Shown here one piece after another: positions 57,202-64,000 of a DNA stretch of 64,000 nt. The stretch lies in NCBI RefSeq assembly GCF_030687495.1, contig NZ_CP117435.1, positions 4,282,501-4,346,500 on the forward strand, read 5' to 3'. The stretch's first letter is position 1, and each line of letters starts with the position of its first letter. The DNA comes from Pseudomonas sp. FP453. Lineage in GTDB: Bacteria; Pseudomonadota; Gammaproteobacteria; Pseudomonadales; Pseudomonadaceae. A program made the position numbers and the translations under genes. The notes under the pieces were generated by a model, which had not been told where the DNA came from, did no database searches, and worked only from the letters and a program-made list of their open reading frames with translations.

Positions 57202-58007
57202 CATTCCAGGATCGTTACCGGCATGCCCACCGCCAACTGGCCGACACCATCGTTGACCAGGTTCTGGCCGAAAATCGCGCCGTTCTCGGTCTTGCGATAC
57301 GCCTCCAGCGTCACGAAGGGTTCGCGGTCAGGGCTGCGCTCGCCGGTCTGTGGGTCGATGGTGGTGAGGATGCAACGCGAGCACGGCTTGACCGCGCGAA
57401 ACTCCACATCGCCGATGCGCAGGCGTTTCCAGCCATCTTCGGCAAACGCCTCACTGCCTTCGATCACCAGGTTGGGGCGAAAGCGCAGCATTTCCATGGG
57501 CCGGCCGATACGTTGCGACAGGTCGTCCAGGGACGCCTGGCCGATCACCAGCAACGGGTAACCGTCGGCGAACGCGACCTGGTCATCGTCCTTGCCGTAA
57601 CCCGCTTCGGTGGTGCGCGCACGCTCCAGGGGGATTTGCACCAGGCGCGTGGGCTTGCCGATAAAGGTGCTGACCCAGGCGGCCGCGGCGTCGCCCGCAT
57701 CCGGCACGCGCAAGGTGTCGCGCCAGATGGTCACGCCGCGCAACTCGGCGTCGCTGCCGGGCAGGGCCACGTCCAGGGTGGGGTAGCCCGGTGAGCTGAG
57801 GGTCAGGCCACCGGCGCTGTTCCACAGGGCCGACAGCTGGCTCATCTTCGCCACGGCGCGCTGGGTGAGGAAACGCCCGCTGGCCTCGTCCACCAGCATC
57901 CAGCGTCGATCGCCGTCCAACCCCAGCTTATCCAGGCCGATCTGCTGCAAGACCTCGGCCTTGCCGGACTTCAAGGGGTAACGGTACAACGCGCTGAGAC
58001 GGAGCAT
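57201..58007 (-). CDS. MOSC-domain protein (YcbX-like)
   Basis: A 268-residue protein. An N-terminal MOSC_N beta-barrel (LSALYRYPLKSGKAEVL, about 1-110) is joined to a MOSC domain (about 130-265) with RFRPNLVI and the metal-sulfur/cofactor site VKPCSRCILTTIDPQTG. The conserved cysteine of the MOSC family, which binds molybdenum cofactor, is present. YcbX, a relative, detoxifies N-hydroxylated bases, but lacks the same length because it carries an extra ferredoxin domain, absent here. Partner reductases are not nearby. Confidence 0.88.
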   Translation of the reverse strand: MLRLSALYRYPLKSGKAEVLQQIGLDKLGLDGDRRWMLVDEASGRFLTQRAVAKMSQLSALWNSAGGLTLSSPGYPTLDVALPGSDAELRGVTIWRDTLRVPDAGDAAAAWVSTFIGKPTRLVQIPLERARTTEAGYGKDDDQVAFADGYPLLVIGQASLDDLSQRIGRPMEMLRFRPNLVIEGSEAFAEDGWKRLRIGDVEFRAVKPCSRCILTTIDPQTGERSPDREPFVTLEAYRKTENGAIFGQNLVNDGVGQLAVGMPVTILE

Positions 58008-58046
58008 GGGCCTGCAATCCTTGGGGGTAAAGACGCTACCCTAAGG

Positions 58047-58982
58047 TCAAGCGGGCACTTCGTCCAGCATCAGGCGTTCGCGCACCACGTCCACCAGTTT
58101 GTCCGGCTGGAACTTGGAGAGGAAGTTGTCGCAACCGACCTTCTTCACCATCGAGTCGTTGAAGCTGCCCGACAGCGAGGTGTGCAGCACCACGTACAAG
58201 CCACGCAGGCGCGGGTCGTTGCGGATCTCGGTGGTCAGGCGGTAGCCGTCCATCTCGGGCATTTCGGCATCGGTGAAGACCATCAGCAGCTTGTCGGTCA
58301 TCACCACGCCGCTGTCGGCCCAGGCCTTGAGCATGTTCAGCGCCTTGAGGCCGTCACTGGCGATGTGCATCTTCAGCCCCAGCTGACCGAGGGTGCCGCG
58401 CAGTTGCGACAGGGCCACGTTGGAGTCGTCCACCAGCAGCACTTCGCGACCACGGGCGCGTTCCAGCACCGGGTCTTCGAGTTTTTCCCGGGAGACCTTG
58501 GCGTTGTACGGCACGATTTCGGCGAGGACTTTTTCCACGTCGATGATTTCCACCAACTGGTCATCGACCTTGCTGATGGCCGTGAGGTAATGCTGGCGCC
58601 CGGCGCTGGTCGGCGGTGGCAGGATCGCTTCCCAGTTCATGTTGACGATGCGGTCCACGCCGCCCACCAGGAACGCCTGCACCGACCGGTTGTACTCGGT
58701 GACAATAATGGTGCTGTTCGGCCCCGGCACCAGCGGGCGCATGCCGATGGCCTGGGACAGGTCGATCACCGGCAGCGTCTGGCCGCGCAGGTTGACCACG
58801 CCGCAGACAAACGGATGGCGCTGGGGCATCAGGGTCAGCTTGGGCAATTGCAGGACTTCCTGCACCTTGAACACGTTGATCGCGAACAGCTGCCGCCCGG
58901 CCAGGCGGAACATGAGGATCTCCAGGCGATTCTCACCGACCAGTTGCGTACGTTGATCTACCGTGTCGAGAATGCCGGCCAT
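58047..58982 (-). CDS. cheV: Chemotaxis coupling protein CheV
   Basis: A 311-residue fusion of a CheW-like adaptor (about 15-165, with FRLAGRQLFAINVFKVQEVL and GVVNLRGQTLPVIDLS) and a receiver domain (about 180-305, with VLLVDDSN, the phospho-acceptor aspartate in MVFTDAEMPEMDG and the lysine in FLSKFQPD). It links receptors to CheA and may help adaptation. It is a stand-alone gene with no other chemotaxis gene in the window. Confidence 0.93.
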   Translation of the reverse strand: MAGILDTVDQRTQLVGENRLEILMFRLAGRQLFAINVFKVQEVLQLPKLTLMPQRHPFVCGVVNLRGQTLPVIDLSQAIGMRPLVPGPNSTIIVTEYNRSVQAFLVGGVDRIVNMNWEAILPPPTSAGRQHYLTAISKVDDQLVEIIDVEKVLAEIVPYNAKVSREKLEDPVLERARGREVLLVDDSNVALSQLRGTLGQLGLKMHIASDGLKALNMLKAWADSGVVMTDKLLMVFTDAEMPEMDGYRLTTEIRNDPRLRGLYVVLHTSLSGSFNDSMVKKVGCDNFLSKFQPDKLVDVVRERLMLDEVPA

Positions 58983-59500
58983 TAAAAGCTCCTGATGCGC
59001 GAAAGGAATGTGCAGCTCATTAAGGTCTGTTATCGGCGGCGAGCGCCAGATCTTGACCCCGGTAAAATGCCACGTAAATCCATTGATGTCACACTGACAT
59101 CATGCTTTACTGGCCACGCCTCTCCATATGGCACTACAGCGACGTTGCGCGACATTCAAAGCGACGCAAGGTTCCGCTGCCTAAGGGATTCCCCTAGTCA
59201 CAATCAGGCCCAACCTGATATTCGCAATATCTAATAGCCATTAATGTGACGCCATTCTCATTGCATGAATGGAGTCAGGCTTTTGTTTGCGATGTCCAGC
59301 CCACGACCCACGGGTCTTCCAGCGCTTCATATGTGCGCCCGCACGATGCGGGTAACGCACGGCTATCGCGATCACTACAATAAACTTCCTACTAAAAGTT
59401 CAGACGCGAACTACAGATCTCCGTCATATTTCAGCGGTAGTTTTACGCCATTCACCCGACGCGGCATCTCATCACCCGACCGTATGTTGTGGAGACTTGC
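58983..59500. other. 518-base AT-richer gap with clustered palindromes
   Basis: No convincing gene is present; two short open frames have poor codon use and no ribosome site. Three adjacent near-palindromes occur: CTAAGGGATTCCCCTAG (59181-59197), ATCAGG-CCCAA-CCTGAT (59203-59219) and GATATT-CGC-AATATC (59217-59231). The base composition is clearly lower in GC than the flanks. Confidence 0.55.
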
Positions 59501-59950
59501 ATGATGAATAGCGCAAACGAATGGCAAACCGCACTTCCCGAATTCCTGCTTGAAGCTGAAACCCTGTTGGCGAAGTCGGAAGAATGCCTGAGCCACTTGC
59601 ACCTGATTCGCAATGACAGCGATGCCATCGAGTGCATGACCATCAGCCTCACCCGACTCGCCGAAAAGGCCGACAACCTGGCCCTGCAGGCGATCAGCGA
59701 ATTTTCCAGGCACATCCAGTACTTGATTGCCAATGCCGTCAACCCGCTGCAACTGCATGACCAGGCCCTGGATGCCTTGCACGCGTGCCTGACGTTGCTG
59801 GCCTGGCAGTTGGAACTGATCGACACGCGCACCGGCGAACTGGGCCTGGATGACAGTGAGCAAACCAACCTGATTGCCACGGTGACCTTGCAGATCCCAC
59901 AAAAGAACTTCAGCTATAAACCCGAGCAACGCCTGCATCGAGCGTCATGA
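59501..59950 (+). CDS. Helical protein of unknown function
   Basis: A 149-residue protein, probably almost all helix, with no signal peptide or membrane segment. It has heptad-like runs of leucine (EFLLEAETLLAKSEECLSHLHLIRN, ALDALHACLTLLAWQLELI). A histidine near LHLIRND recalls an Hpt domain, but the HxxKG core is missing, so I do not call it one. Two adjacent ATGs (59501, 59504) follow GTGGAG. It sits between cheV and a NarL-type two-component pair with its own upstream region. Function unknown. Confidence 0.65.
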   Translation: MMNSANEWQTALPEFLLEAETLLAKSEECLSHLHLIRNDSDAIECMTISLTRLAEKADNLALQAISEFSRHIQYLIANAVNPLQLHDQALDALHACLTLLAWQLELIDTRTGELGLDDSEQTNLIATVTLQIPQKNFSYKPEQRLHRAS

Positions 59951-60179
59951 ATGCCGCTTGGCCTGGTGGTCGCTTTTAATCGGCTACTTGTCCAGAAACG
60001 ACAGGAGCAACTTACGCGCGCGCATCCGTTATATGCAGAAAAAGTACGACCCGTTATAACTTCCCAGAACAGGGAAACTGCGCGATTGACGTCTGGCGAC
60101 CAGCGGTAATCAAAGTGTTACCATGCCGCCCTCGAAGTGACTCAACTTCATGATGCATACAACGTGAAAAGCATCCGCT

Positions 60180-61073
60180 ATGTACGCCAGCCTCAGGTCA
60201 CTCCTCGTCACATCCATCTCCCGCAGCCATGCACGCCGAATCATTCTCGCGCTGTGCCTGTGTGCGCTGCTGGTCAGCCTGTGGGCCTACGTCCACGCTG
60301 CGCCGGTGCCGCTGCTGCTGCTGATCCTCAACCTGGGCACGCTGGCCGTGGTTGCGCTGCAACAATGGGTGTCACGCAAATCCATCAAGTTCCAACCCCA
60401 GGAGCTGGCTGACCGCCTGCTGCAAGTCCAGGAAAACGAACGCCACCGCCTGAGCCGGGAGCTGCACGACGATATCGGCCAATTGCTCACCGCCGCCAAG
60501 TTGCAGAGTGAATGGCTGCAGCGCCGCCTGCCCCAGGAGTTGCAAGGCCAATGCACAATGCTCGGCAATACCCTGAGTGAAACCCTGGCCAAGGTGCGTG
60601 ATGTCTCCGCCATCCTCAACCCGCGCCAGCTGACCAGCCTGGGCCTGGAAGCGAGCCTGCGCGCGCACTTGCTCAAGACCCTGGAAAACAGCCCCACGCA
60701 CTGGAGCCTGGAATGCCAGCAACGGCTGACCGGCATCCCCGAGGAAATGGCCGTGGCCGCGTTTCGCATCACCCAGGAGGCGGTGACCAACATGCAACGC
60801 CATGCCCAGGCACGCAACCTGGTGGTGCGCCTGCAACGCCTGCCCGAAGGGCTGTCGCTGACGATCTACGACGATGGCCAAGGCTTTTCACCCGCCCTCG
60901 ACCCCGGCCGCGAAGGCCAACGGGGCATGGCTGGCATGTCCGAACGCATCGATCAACTGGGCGGCTCCCTGTCCGTGGTCAGCCATCCCGGCACCGGCAC
61001 GCGGATCGACGCGCTTTTCCCCTGGGCGCCGCGCGCCCTCGAACGGGCCAGCGCGCCCAAGGTGCTTGAGTGA
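60180..61073 (+). CDS. NarL-partner sensor histidine kinase
   Basis: A 297-residue kinase. Two membrane segments lie close together (about 17-35 and 40-60) with almost no periplasmic loop, so it probably senses within the membrane or cytoplasm. The HisKA_3 domain has ERHRLSRELHDDIGQLL with the phospho-histidine near 97. The ATPase has ITQEAVTNMQRHAQA and GQRGMAGMSERI. The last bases overlap the response regulator start by four. The signal is unknown. Confidence 0.88.
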   Translation: MYASLRSLLVTSISRSHARRIILALCLCALLVSLWAYVHAAPVPLLLLILNLGTLAVVALQQWVSRKSIKFQPQELADRLLQVQENERHRLSRELHDDIGQLLTAAKLQSEWLQRRLPQELQGQCTMLGNTLSETLAKVRDVSAILNPRQLTSLGLEASLRAHLLKTLENSPTHWSLECQQRLTGIPEEMAVAAFRITQEAVTNMQRHAQARNLVVRLQRLPEGLSLTIYDDGQGFSPALDPGREGQRGMAGMSERIDQLGGSLSVVSHPGTGTRIDALFPWAPRALERASAPKVLE

Positions 61074-61729
61074 CCTGTAATTTATTGCTGGTGGATGATC
61101 ACGCGTTGATCAGGGCCGGCGTGCGTGCGCTGATCCTCGATATTCCCGGCTACGCGGTGGTGGGCGAAGCCAGCGACGGCGCGCAGCTGCTCGCACAGTT
61201 CAACGCCCTGCAACCGGATATCGTGCTGCTCGACCTGTCGATGAAACACACCGGTGGCCTTGACGCCTTGCAGCAACTCAAGAGCGCGCACCCCAAGAGC
61301 AAGGTGCTGATCCTGTCGATGCACACCGACCCGGAACTGATCATGCGTGCCCTCGAGTGCGGCGCCCACGGCTACCTGCTCAAGGACACCAGCGCCAGCG
61401 AGCTGGAACATGCGCTGTTGGCGCTGCGCAACAACGAACGTTACCTGAGCCCGGCGATTGCCCACACGGTGATCAACCAGGCGCTGGTGCGCAACCAGGG
61501 GCCGGTGTCCCCGGTAGTCCACAGCCACAACCTCACGGCGCGCCAGCTGGAGATCCTGCGCTTGATCGTGCGCGGCAAGTCCACCCGGGAAATCGCCCAC
61601 GGCCTCGGCTTGAGTATCAAGACCGTGGAGGCGCACCGCTCGCAGATCATGAAGCGCCTGCAGATTTTCGACGTGGCGGGCCTGGTGTTATTCGCGGTGC
61701 GCGAGCAGATCATCAGCCTCGACGACTAG
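61070..61729 (+). CDS. NarL/LuxR-family response regulator
   Basis: A 219-residue regulator starting with GTG at 61070. The receiver domain (about 1-120) has LLVDDHALIRAG, the phospho-aspartate in IVLLDLSMKHTGG and the lysine in YLLKDTSASEL. The C-terminal LuxR helix-turn-helix (about 150-210) has LTARQLEILRLIVRGKSTREIAHGLGLSIKTVEAHRSQIMKRL. It is coupled to the kinase. Its end overlaps the converging lipid kinase gene by 42 bases. Targets are unknown. Confidence 0.9.
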   Translation: MTCNLLLVDDHALIRAGVRALILDIPGYAVVGEASDGAQLLAQFNALQPDIVLLDLSMKHTGGLDALQQLKSAHPKSKVLILSMHTDPELIMRALECGAHGYLLKDTSASELEHALLALRNNERYLSPAIAHTVINQALVRNQGPVSPVVHSHNLTARQLEILRLIVRGKSTREIAHGLGLSIKTVEAHRSQIMKRLQIFDVAGLVLFAVREQIISLDD

Positions 61730-62605
61730 CGGCGAACCCACCGGCAGGTGCACGCGCAAGGCCTTGGGCAAGGCGACAAAACGCAAGTCATCGCCCTTCA
61801 GCGGCTCGCCATCCAGATTGATGTACAGCCCGTCGGCGACCTTGATCTCGACCCACGGCAGGCGCGCGCGCACAAACATATTGTCCAGCCCACCGTCGCT
61901 CATCAGCGTCAGCAAGGTGCCGACCACTTCCTGCGGCGCCGGCAGAATGCTGATGTCGAGCAAACCATCATCCACCACCGCGCCCGGGCACAGCACATGC
62001 CCGCCGCCCGCCTGGCGGCCGTTGCCGATGCCCAGCGCGAGCAGGTCGCCTTTCCAGTGGAAGCCCGGCCCTTCCAGCTCACCGTAAGCCGCCTTCAGTT
62101 CACTGAAACGGGTCAAGCCGGTAAACAGGTAGGCGGCGCCACCGAGGACCTTCTTCAAGTCTTCGGAGGTGTTGGCCGTGACCTGGCTGCCGAAGCCGCC
62201 GGTGGCCATGTTGAGGAAGATCTGCCCGCCGGCCTGGCCCAGGTCGATGGCCCTTGGCGGCACATCCAGCAGCGCCAGCGCCTGGGCCGGCTCCAGCGGC
62301 ACGCCGGCGGCGCGGGCGAAGTCATTGGCGGTGCCCAGGGGCATCAGCACCAGGCTGGCGTCGGTCTTGGCGTGGGCCATCGCTTCGGCGACGTCACGCA
62401 AGGTGCCGTCGCCACCGCCCGCGATCAAATGGGTGTAGCCCGCATCCAACGCCTCATGGACCAGGCGCTCGGCATCACCGCCCTCCCACGTGACCCGTAC
62501 CGCCAGCTCCCAGCCCTGCTCACGCCGGGCCTGCACGGCCGCGCGTACGTCCTCGTTGAGGGCTTGCTTGCCGTGGAGGATCAACAGTGCCTTGGGGCTG
62601 GTCAT
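61688..62605 (-). CDS. yegS: YegS-type diacylglycerol/lipid kinase
   Basis: Phosphorylates a lipid alcohol using ATP. The 305-residue protein has the glycine-rich nucleotide motif HLIAGGGDGTLRDVAEA (about 58-66) and MPLGTANDFARAAGVP. LNMATGGFGSQVT and GNGRQAGGGHVLCPGAVVDDGLLDISI follow. Length and motifs are typical of YegS. The start MTSPKALLILHG at 62605 is preferred over a further upstream ATG. Its 3' end runs 42 bases into the response regulator gene on the other strand. Confidence 0.9.
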   Translation of the reverse strand: MTSPKALLILHGKQALNEDVRAAVQARREQGWELAVRVTWEGGDAERLVHEALDAGYTHLIAGGGDGTLRDVAEAMAHAKTDASLVLMPLGTANDFARAAGVPLEPAQALALLDVPPRAIDLGQAGGQIFLNMATGGFGSQVTANTSEDLKKVLGGAAYLFTGLTRFSELKAAYGELEGPGFHWKGDLLALGIGNGRQAGGGHVLCPGAVVDDGLLDISILPAPQEVVGTLLTLMSDGGLDNMFVRARLPWVEIKVADGLYINLDGEPLKGDDLRFVALPKALRVHLPVGSPLVVEADDLLAHRE

Positions 62606-62697
62606 AGCGGGCTTACTCCTGGTTGCAAAGGTGCATGAAGGATGTGGACCTTTGCTGGCGGGAAAAAAGCCATGGTGACGCAAATAAATTGCGCCGG

Positions 62698-63249
62698 TCA
62701 GAAATTATCCATCGCGTTGCACATCGGGACCTTGCTCACCGGCGTCGGCTCGATGCGCTGCCATTGCTTGCCGTCCACCGGCAACTCGTCGAGCAGGAAC
62801 GAACAATCCGCCGACATCGACGCCTGCACCAAGTAGTCGCGCCCGGGCTTGGGCACGAACGTCATGGTCTTGGCGCACTGGCGAGGGTATTGCAGCCGGC
62901 CCAGGTAGTGGAATGCGATGGGCTTGTTGGCCGGCACCACCAGCTCCGACGTGACCGCGCCCGCCCACGAATAGACGGGGCCGGGCATGCCGAGGCTGGC
63001 GCCGTTGTGATCCGGGAAACCGGCTTTGACCGAGGCCATCACCCCGGCGCCGGGCACGCTCCAGTCCAGGCAATCACGCCCCGGCACCGCACGCACCAGG
63101 CCGTCGGTGACCAGGCGCACGCGGGCGGTCTCGCCACTTTGCGGCGGCACGTAGCCGGTGGACAGCGAACGGATGTTCGCCACCTGGCCGCAACCGCCGA
63201 GCGCCAACAGCAGCACGGCGGGGATAACAGGTAACAGTCTCATCTGCAT
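62698..63249 (-). CDS. Putative lipoprotein, cysteine-containing
   Basis: A 183-residue exported protein. A type II signal peptide ends in the lipobox LALGGC (cysteine near residue 20). The mature part has cysteines in GRDCLDW, YPRQCAKT, SADCSFL and KVPMCNAM, an even number that could form two disulfides. I do not recognise the family. Two ATGs two codons apart (63249, 63243) are possible. It is followed upstream by further small lipoprotein-like genes on the same strand, suggesting a local family. Confidence 0.75.
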   Translation of the reverse strand: MQMRLLPVIPAVLLLALGGCGQVANIRSLSTGYVPPQSGETARVRLVTDGLVRAVPGRDCLDWSVPGAGVMASVKAGFPDHNGASLGMPGPVYSWAGAVTSELVVPANKPIAFHYLGRLQYPRQCAKTMTFVPKPGRDYLVQASMSADCSFLLDELPVDGKQWQRIEPTPVSKVPMCNAMDNF

Positions 63250-63271
63250 AAGTACTCCATGGAAACGCTGA

Positions 63272-63373
63272 ACCTGTGGCGAGGGAGCTTGCTCCCGCTG
63301 GGCTGCGCAGCAGACCCAAAAAGCATGGGAGCGCTTCGCACTCCAGCGGGAGCAAGCTCCCTCGCCACAGGTT
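63272..63373. repeat. Second-type REP inverted pair, second copy
   Basis: GTGGCGAGGGAGCTTGCTCC and its inverted partner with GC-rich inner repeats, the same type as 12108-12202. It lies between the two lipoprotein genes. Confidence 0.85.
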
Positions 63374-63399
63374 GAGTGTTCATCCTTAACGGACAGGCG

Positions 63400-63726
63400 T
63401 CAGGGCTGGCGGCAGTTCTGGTTGACCGACAAGTTCGGCGCCGGCTCATAGCTCACGCGCTGCAAGCCATCGGCGCCCTGGAACAGGAAGTACTTGGCGC
63501 GGCAGTCCTTGAACATCGGCGAATACCCCTCGGCCCGGAAGCCCTGGCCATCGACCTGCTTGGTCACGGTGTTGTTGCGGCTGACCACGGCCAGCACCTT
63601 CTGGTAGCTGTCACCCATGTTCACCCCGGGCTCGCCGGTGATGGCCGCCGACGAGGCGCAACCGCCCAGGGTGATTGCCGCCAGCACCAGTGCAGCGCCG
63701 TACAGTCCATTGCGTAAAGTGTTCAT
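63400..63726 (-). CDS. Small putative lipoprotein
   Basis: A 108-residue protein with a lipobox in ITLGGCASS (cysteine near 23). The mature part has two more cysteines (FKDCRAKYF and NQNCRQP), likely one disulfide. YQKVLAVVSRNNTVTKQVDGQGF is hydrophilic. I do not recognise the family. It is read in the same direction as its neighbours on both sides, 24 bases after the partial gene at the right edge. Confidence 0.75.
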   Translation of the reverse strand: MNTLRNGLYGAALVLAAITLGGCASSAAITGEPGVNMGDSYQKVLAVVSRNNTVTKQVDGQGFRAEGYSPMFKDCRAKYFLFQGADGLQRVSYEPAPNLSVNQNCRQP

Positions 63727-63750
63727 TGCGTGTGTCCTTTGGGTGAGGGA

Positions 63751-64000
63751 TTAACGGCGGCCGTCACAGACCGGCGACTCACCGATACGGCCGAGCTTGC
63801 ACAGGTCCATATTGTCTTTACGCGTGAAGCCTGCGTCCTTCATGCAGTAGAAGCGCGTCAGCACCACATCGATCGGCGAGTTGTCTCCCGTTCCCGCCAA
63901 GTTGGTGTAACCGCAGGCGCGCATTGCACTCTTGACGCCCTCTAAAGAGACTCCGCTTTTTTGCCACTCGGTGAAATCCGGAGGCGGCGGTTGAAAGCCC
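63751..64000 (-). CDS. Partial cysteine-rich protein at the window edge
   Basis: The last 82 or so residues of a protein whose start lies outside the window. It reads GFQPPPPDFTEWQKSG, then has five cysteines (MRACGY, RFYCMKD, MDLCKLG, SPVCDGRR among them), and stops at TAA 63751. The style resembles small Pseudomonas secreted lipoproteins with CMKDAGF- and CGY-type motifs. It likely forms one transcription unit with the two lipoproteins downstream. Function unknown. Confidence 0.65.
   Translation of the reverse strand, partial: GFQPPPPDFTEWQKSGVSLEGVKSAMRACGYTNLAGTGDNSPIDVVLTRFYCMKDAGFTRKDNMDLCKLGRIGESPVCDGRR

Noticed and set aside
58995..59504. Two short open frames of 79 codons in the gap after cheV
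   Set aside because: Poor codon use for this genome, no ribosome site and no recognisable sequence.
59501..59950. The helical protein as a histidine phosphotransfer domain
   Set aside because: It lacks the HxxKG core, although a histidine and helical pattern are present.

Overview
The window looks like chromosomal DNA from a fluorescent Pseudomonas (P. fluorescens group). It is GC-rich and carries the pyoverdine starter synthetase with its sigma factor, plus a min-lpxL-rluA-apeB block whose order matches other pseudomonads. Ten copies of a Pseudomonas-type REP inverted pair and two of a second REP type sit at gene borders. I found no IS element, prophage, CRISPR array, tRNA or rRNA.

Layout. 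(1) 1-2690: a large toxin-like protein gene running off the left edge, broken by one frameshift. (2) 2.8-10.8 kb: a complete urate-to-glyoxylate pathway: hiuH, then divergent puuE-uraD-alc-allA-puuD, an NCS2 urate/xanthine permease and a Tsx-type outer-membrane channel. Two sigma-54-like promoters and a pair of TTGTAYACAAT boxes suggest nitrogen control plus a local regulator. (3) 10.9-20.1 kb: housekeeping envelope and division genes: patatin, lpxL, minCDE, an RluA-family enzyme, apeB, a small membrane protein and a large MscS channel. (4) 20.2-46.2 kb: pyoverdine genes in two pieces, mbtH-pvdH and pvdS / pvdG-pvdL. Between them lie an AmpDh3-like amidase, a DsbRS-type two-component system with a divergent dsbD-tlpA-dsbG operon, and a 904-residue protein of alternating repeats. 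(5) 46.3-47.1 kb: an orphan periplasmic binding protein. (6) 47.2-56.2 kb: the acyclic-terpene (citronellol/geraniol) cluster atuR / atuABCDEF, with two palindromic operators and an atuB carrying two +1 frameshifts. atuG and atuH do not follow. (7) 56.2-64 kb: a DEDDh exonuclease with an apparent ACG start, ppnP, a MOSC protein, cheV, a helical unknown, a NarL-type two-component pair, a YegS-type lipid kinase and a run of small lipoproteins continuing off the right edge.

How the genes work together. PuuD, HiuH, UraD, PuuE, Alc and AllA form consecutive steps that release nitrogen from urate. The permease and Tsx channel probably bring the substrate in. PvdS, itself under a Fur-box promoter, should drive pvdH (diaminobutyrate supply) and pvdG-pvdL (chromophore precursor assembly). 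AtuR should repress atuA-F until terpenoids appear. The least explained elements are the alternating-repeat protein with its structured leader, and the regulatory signals of the purine cluster. No clearly new defence or mobile system was seen.
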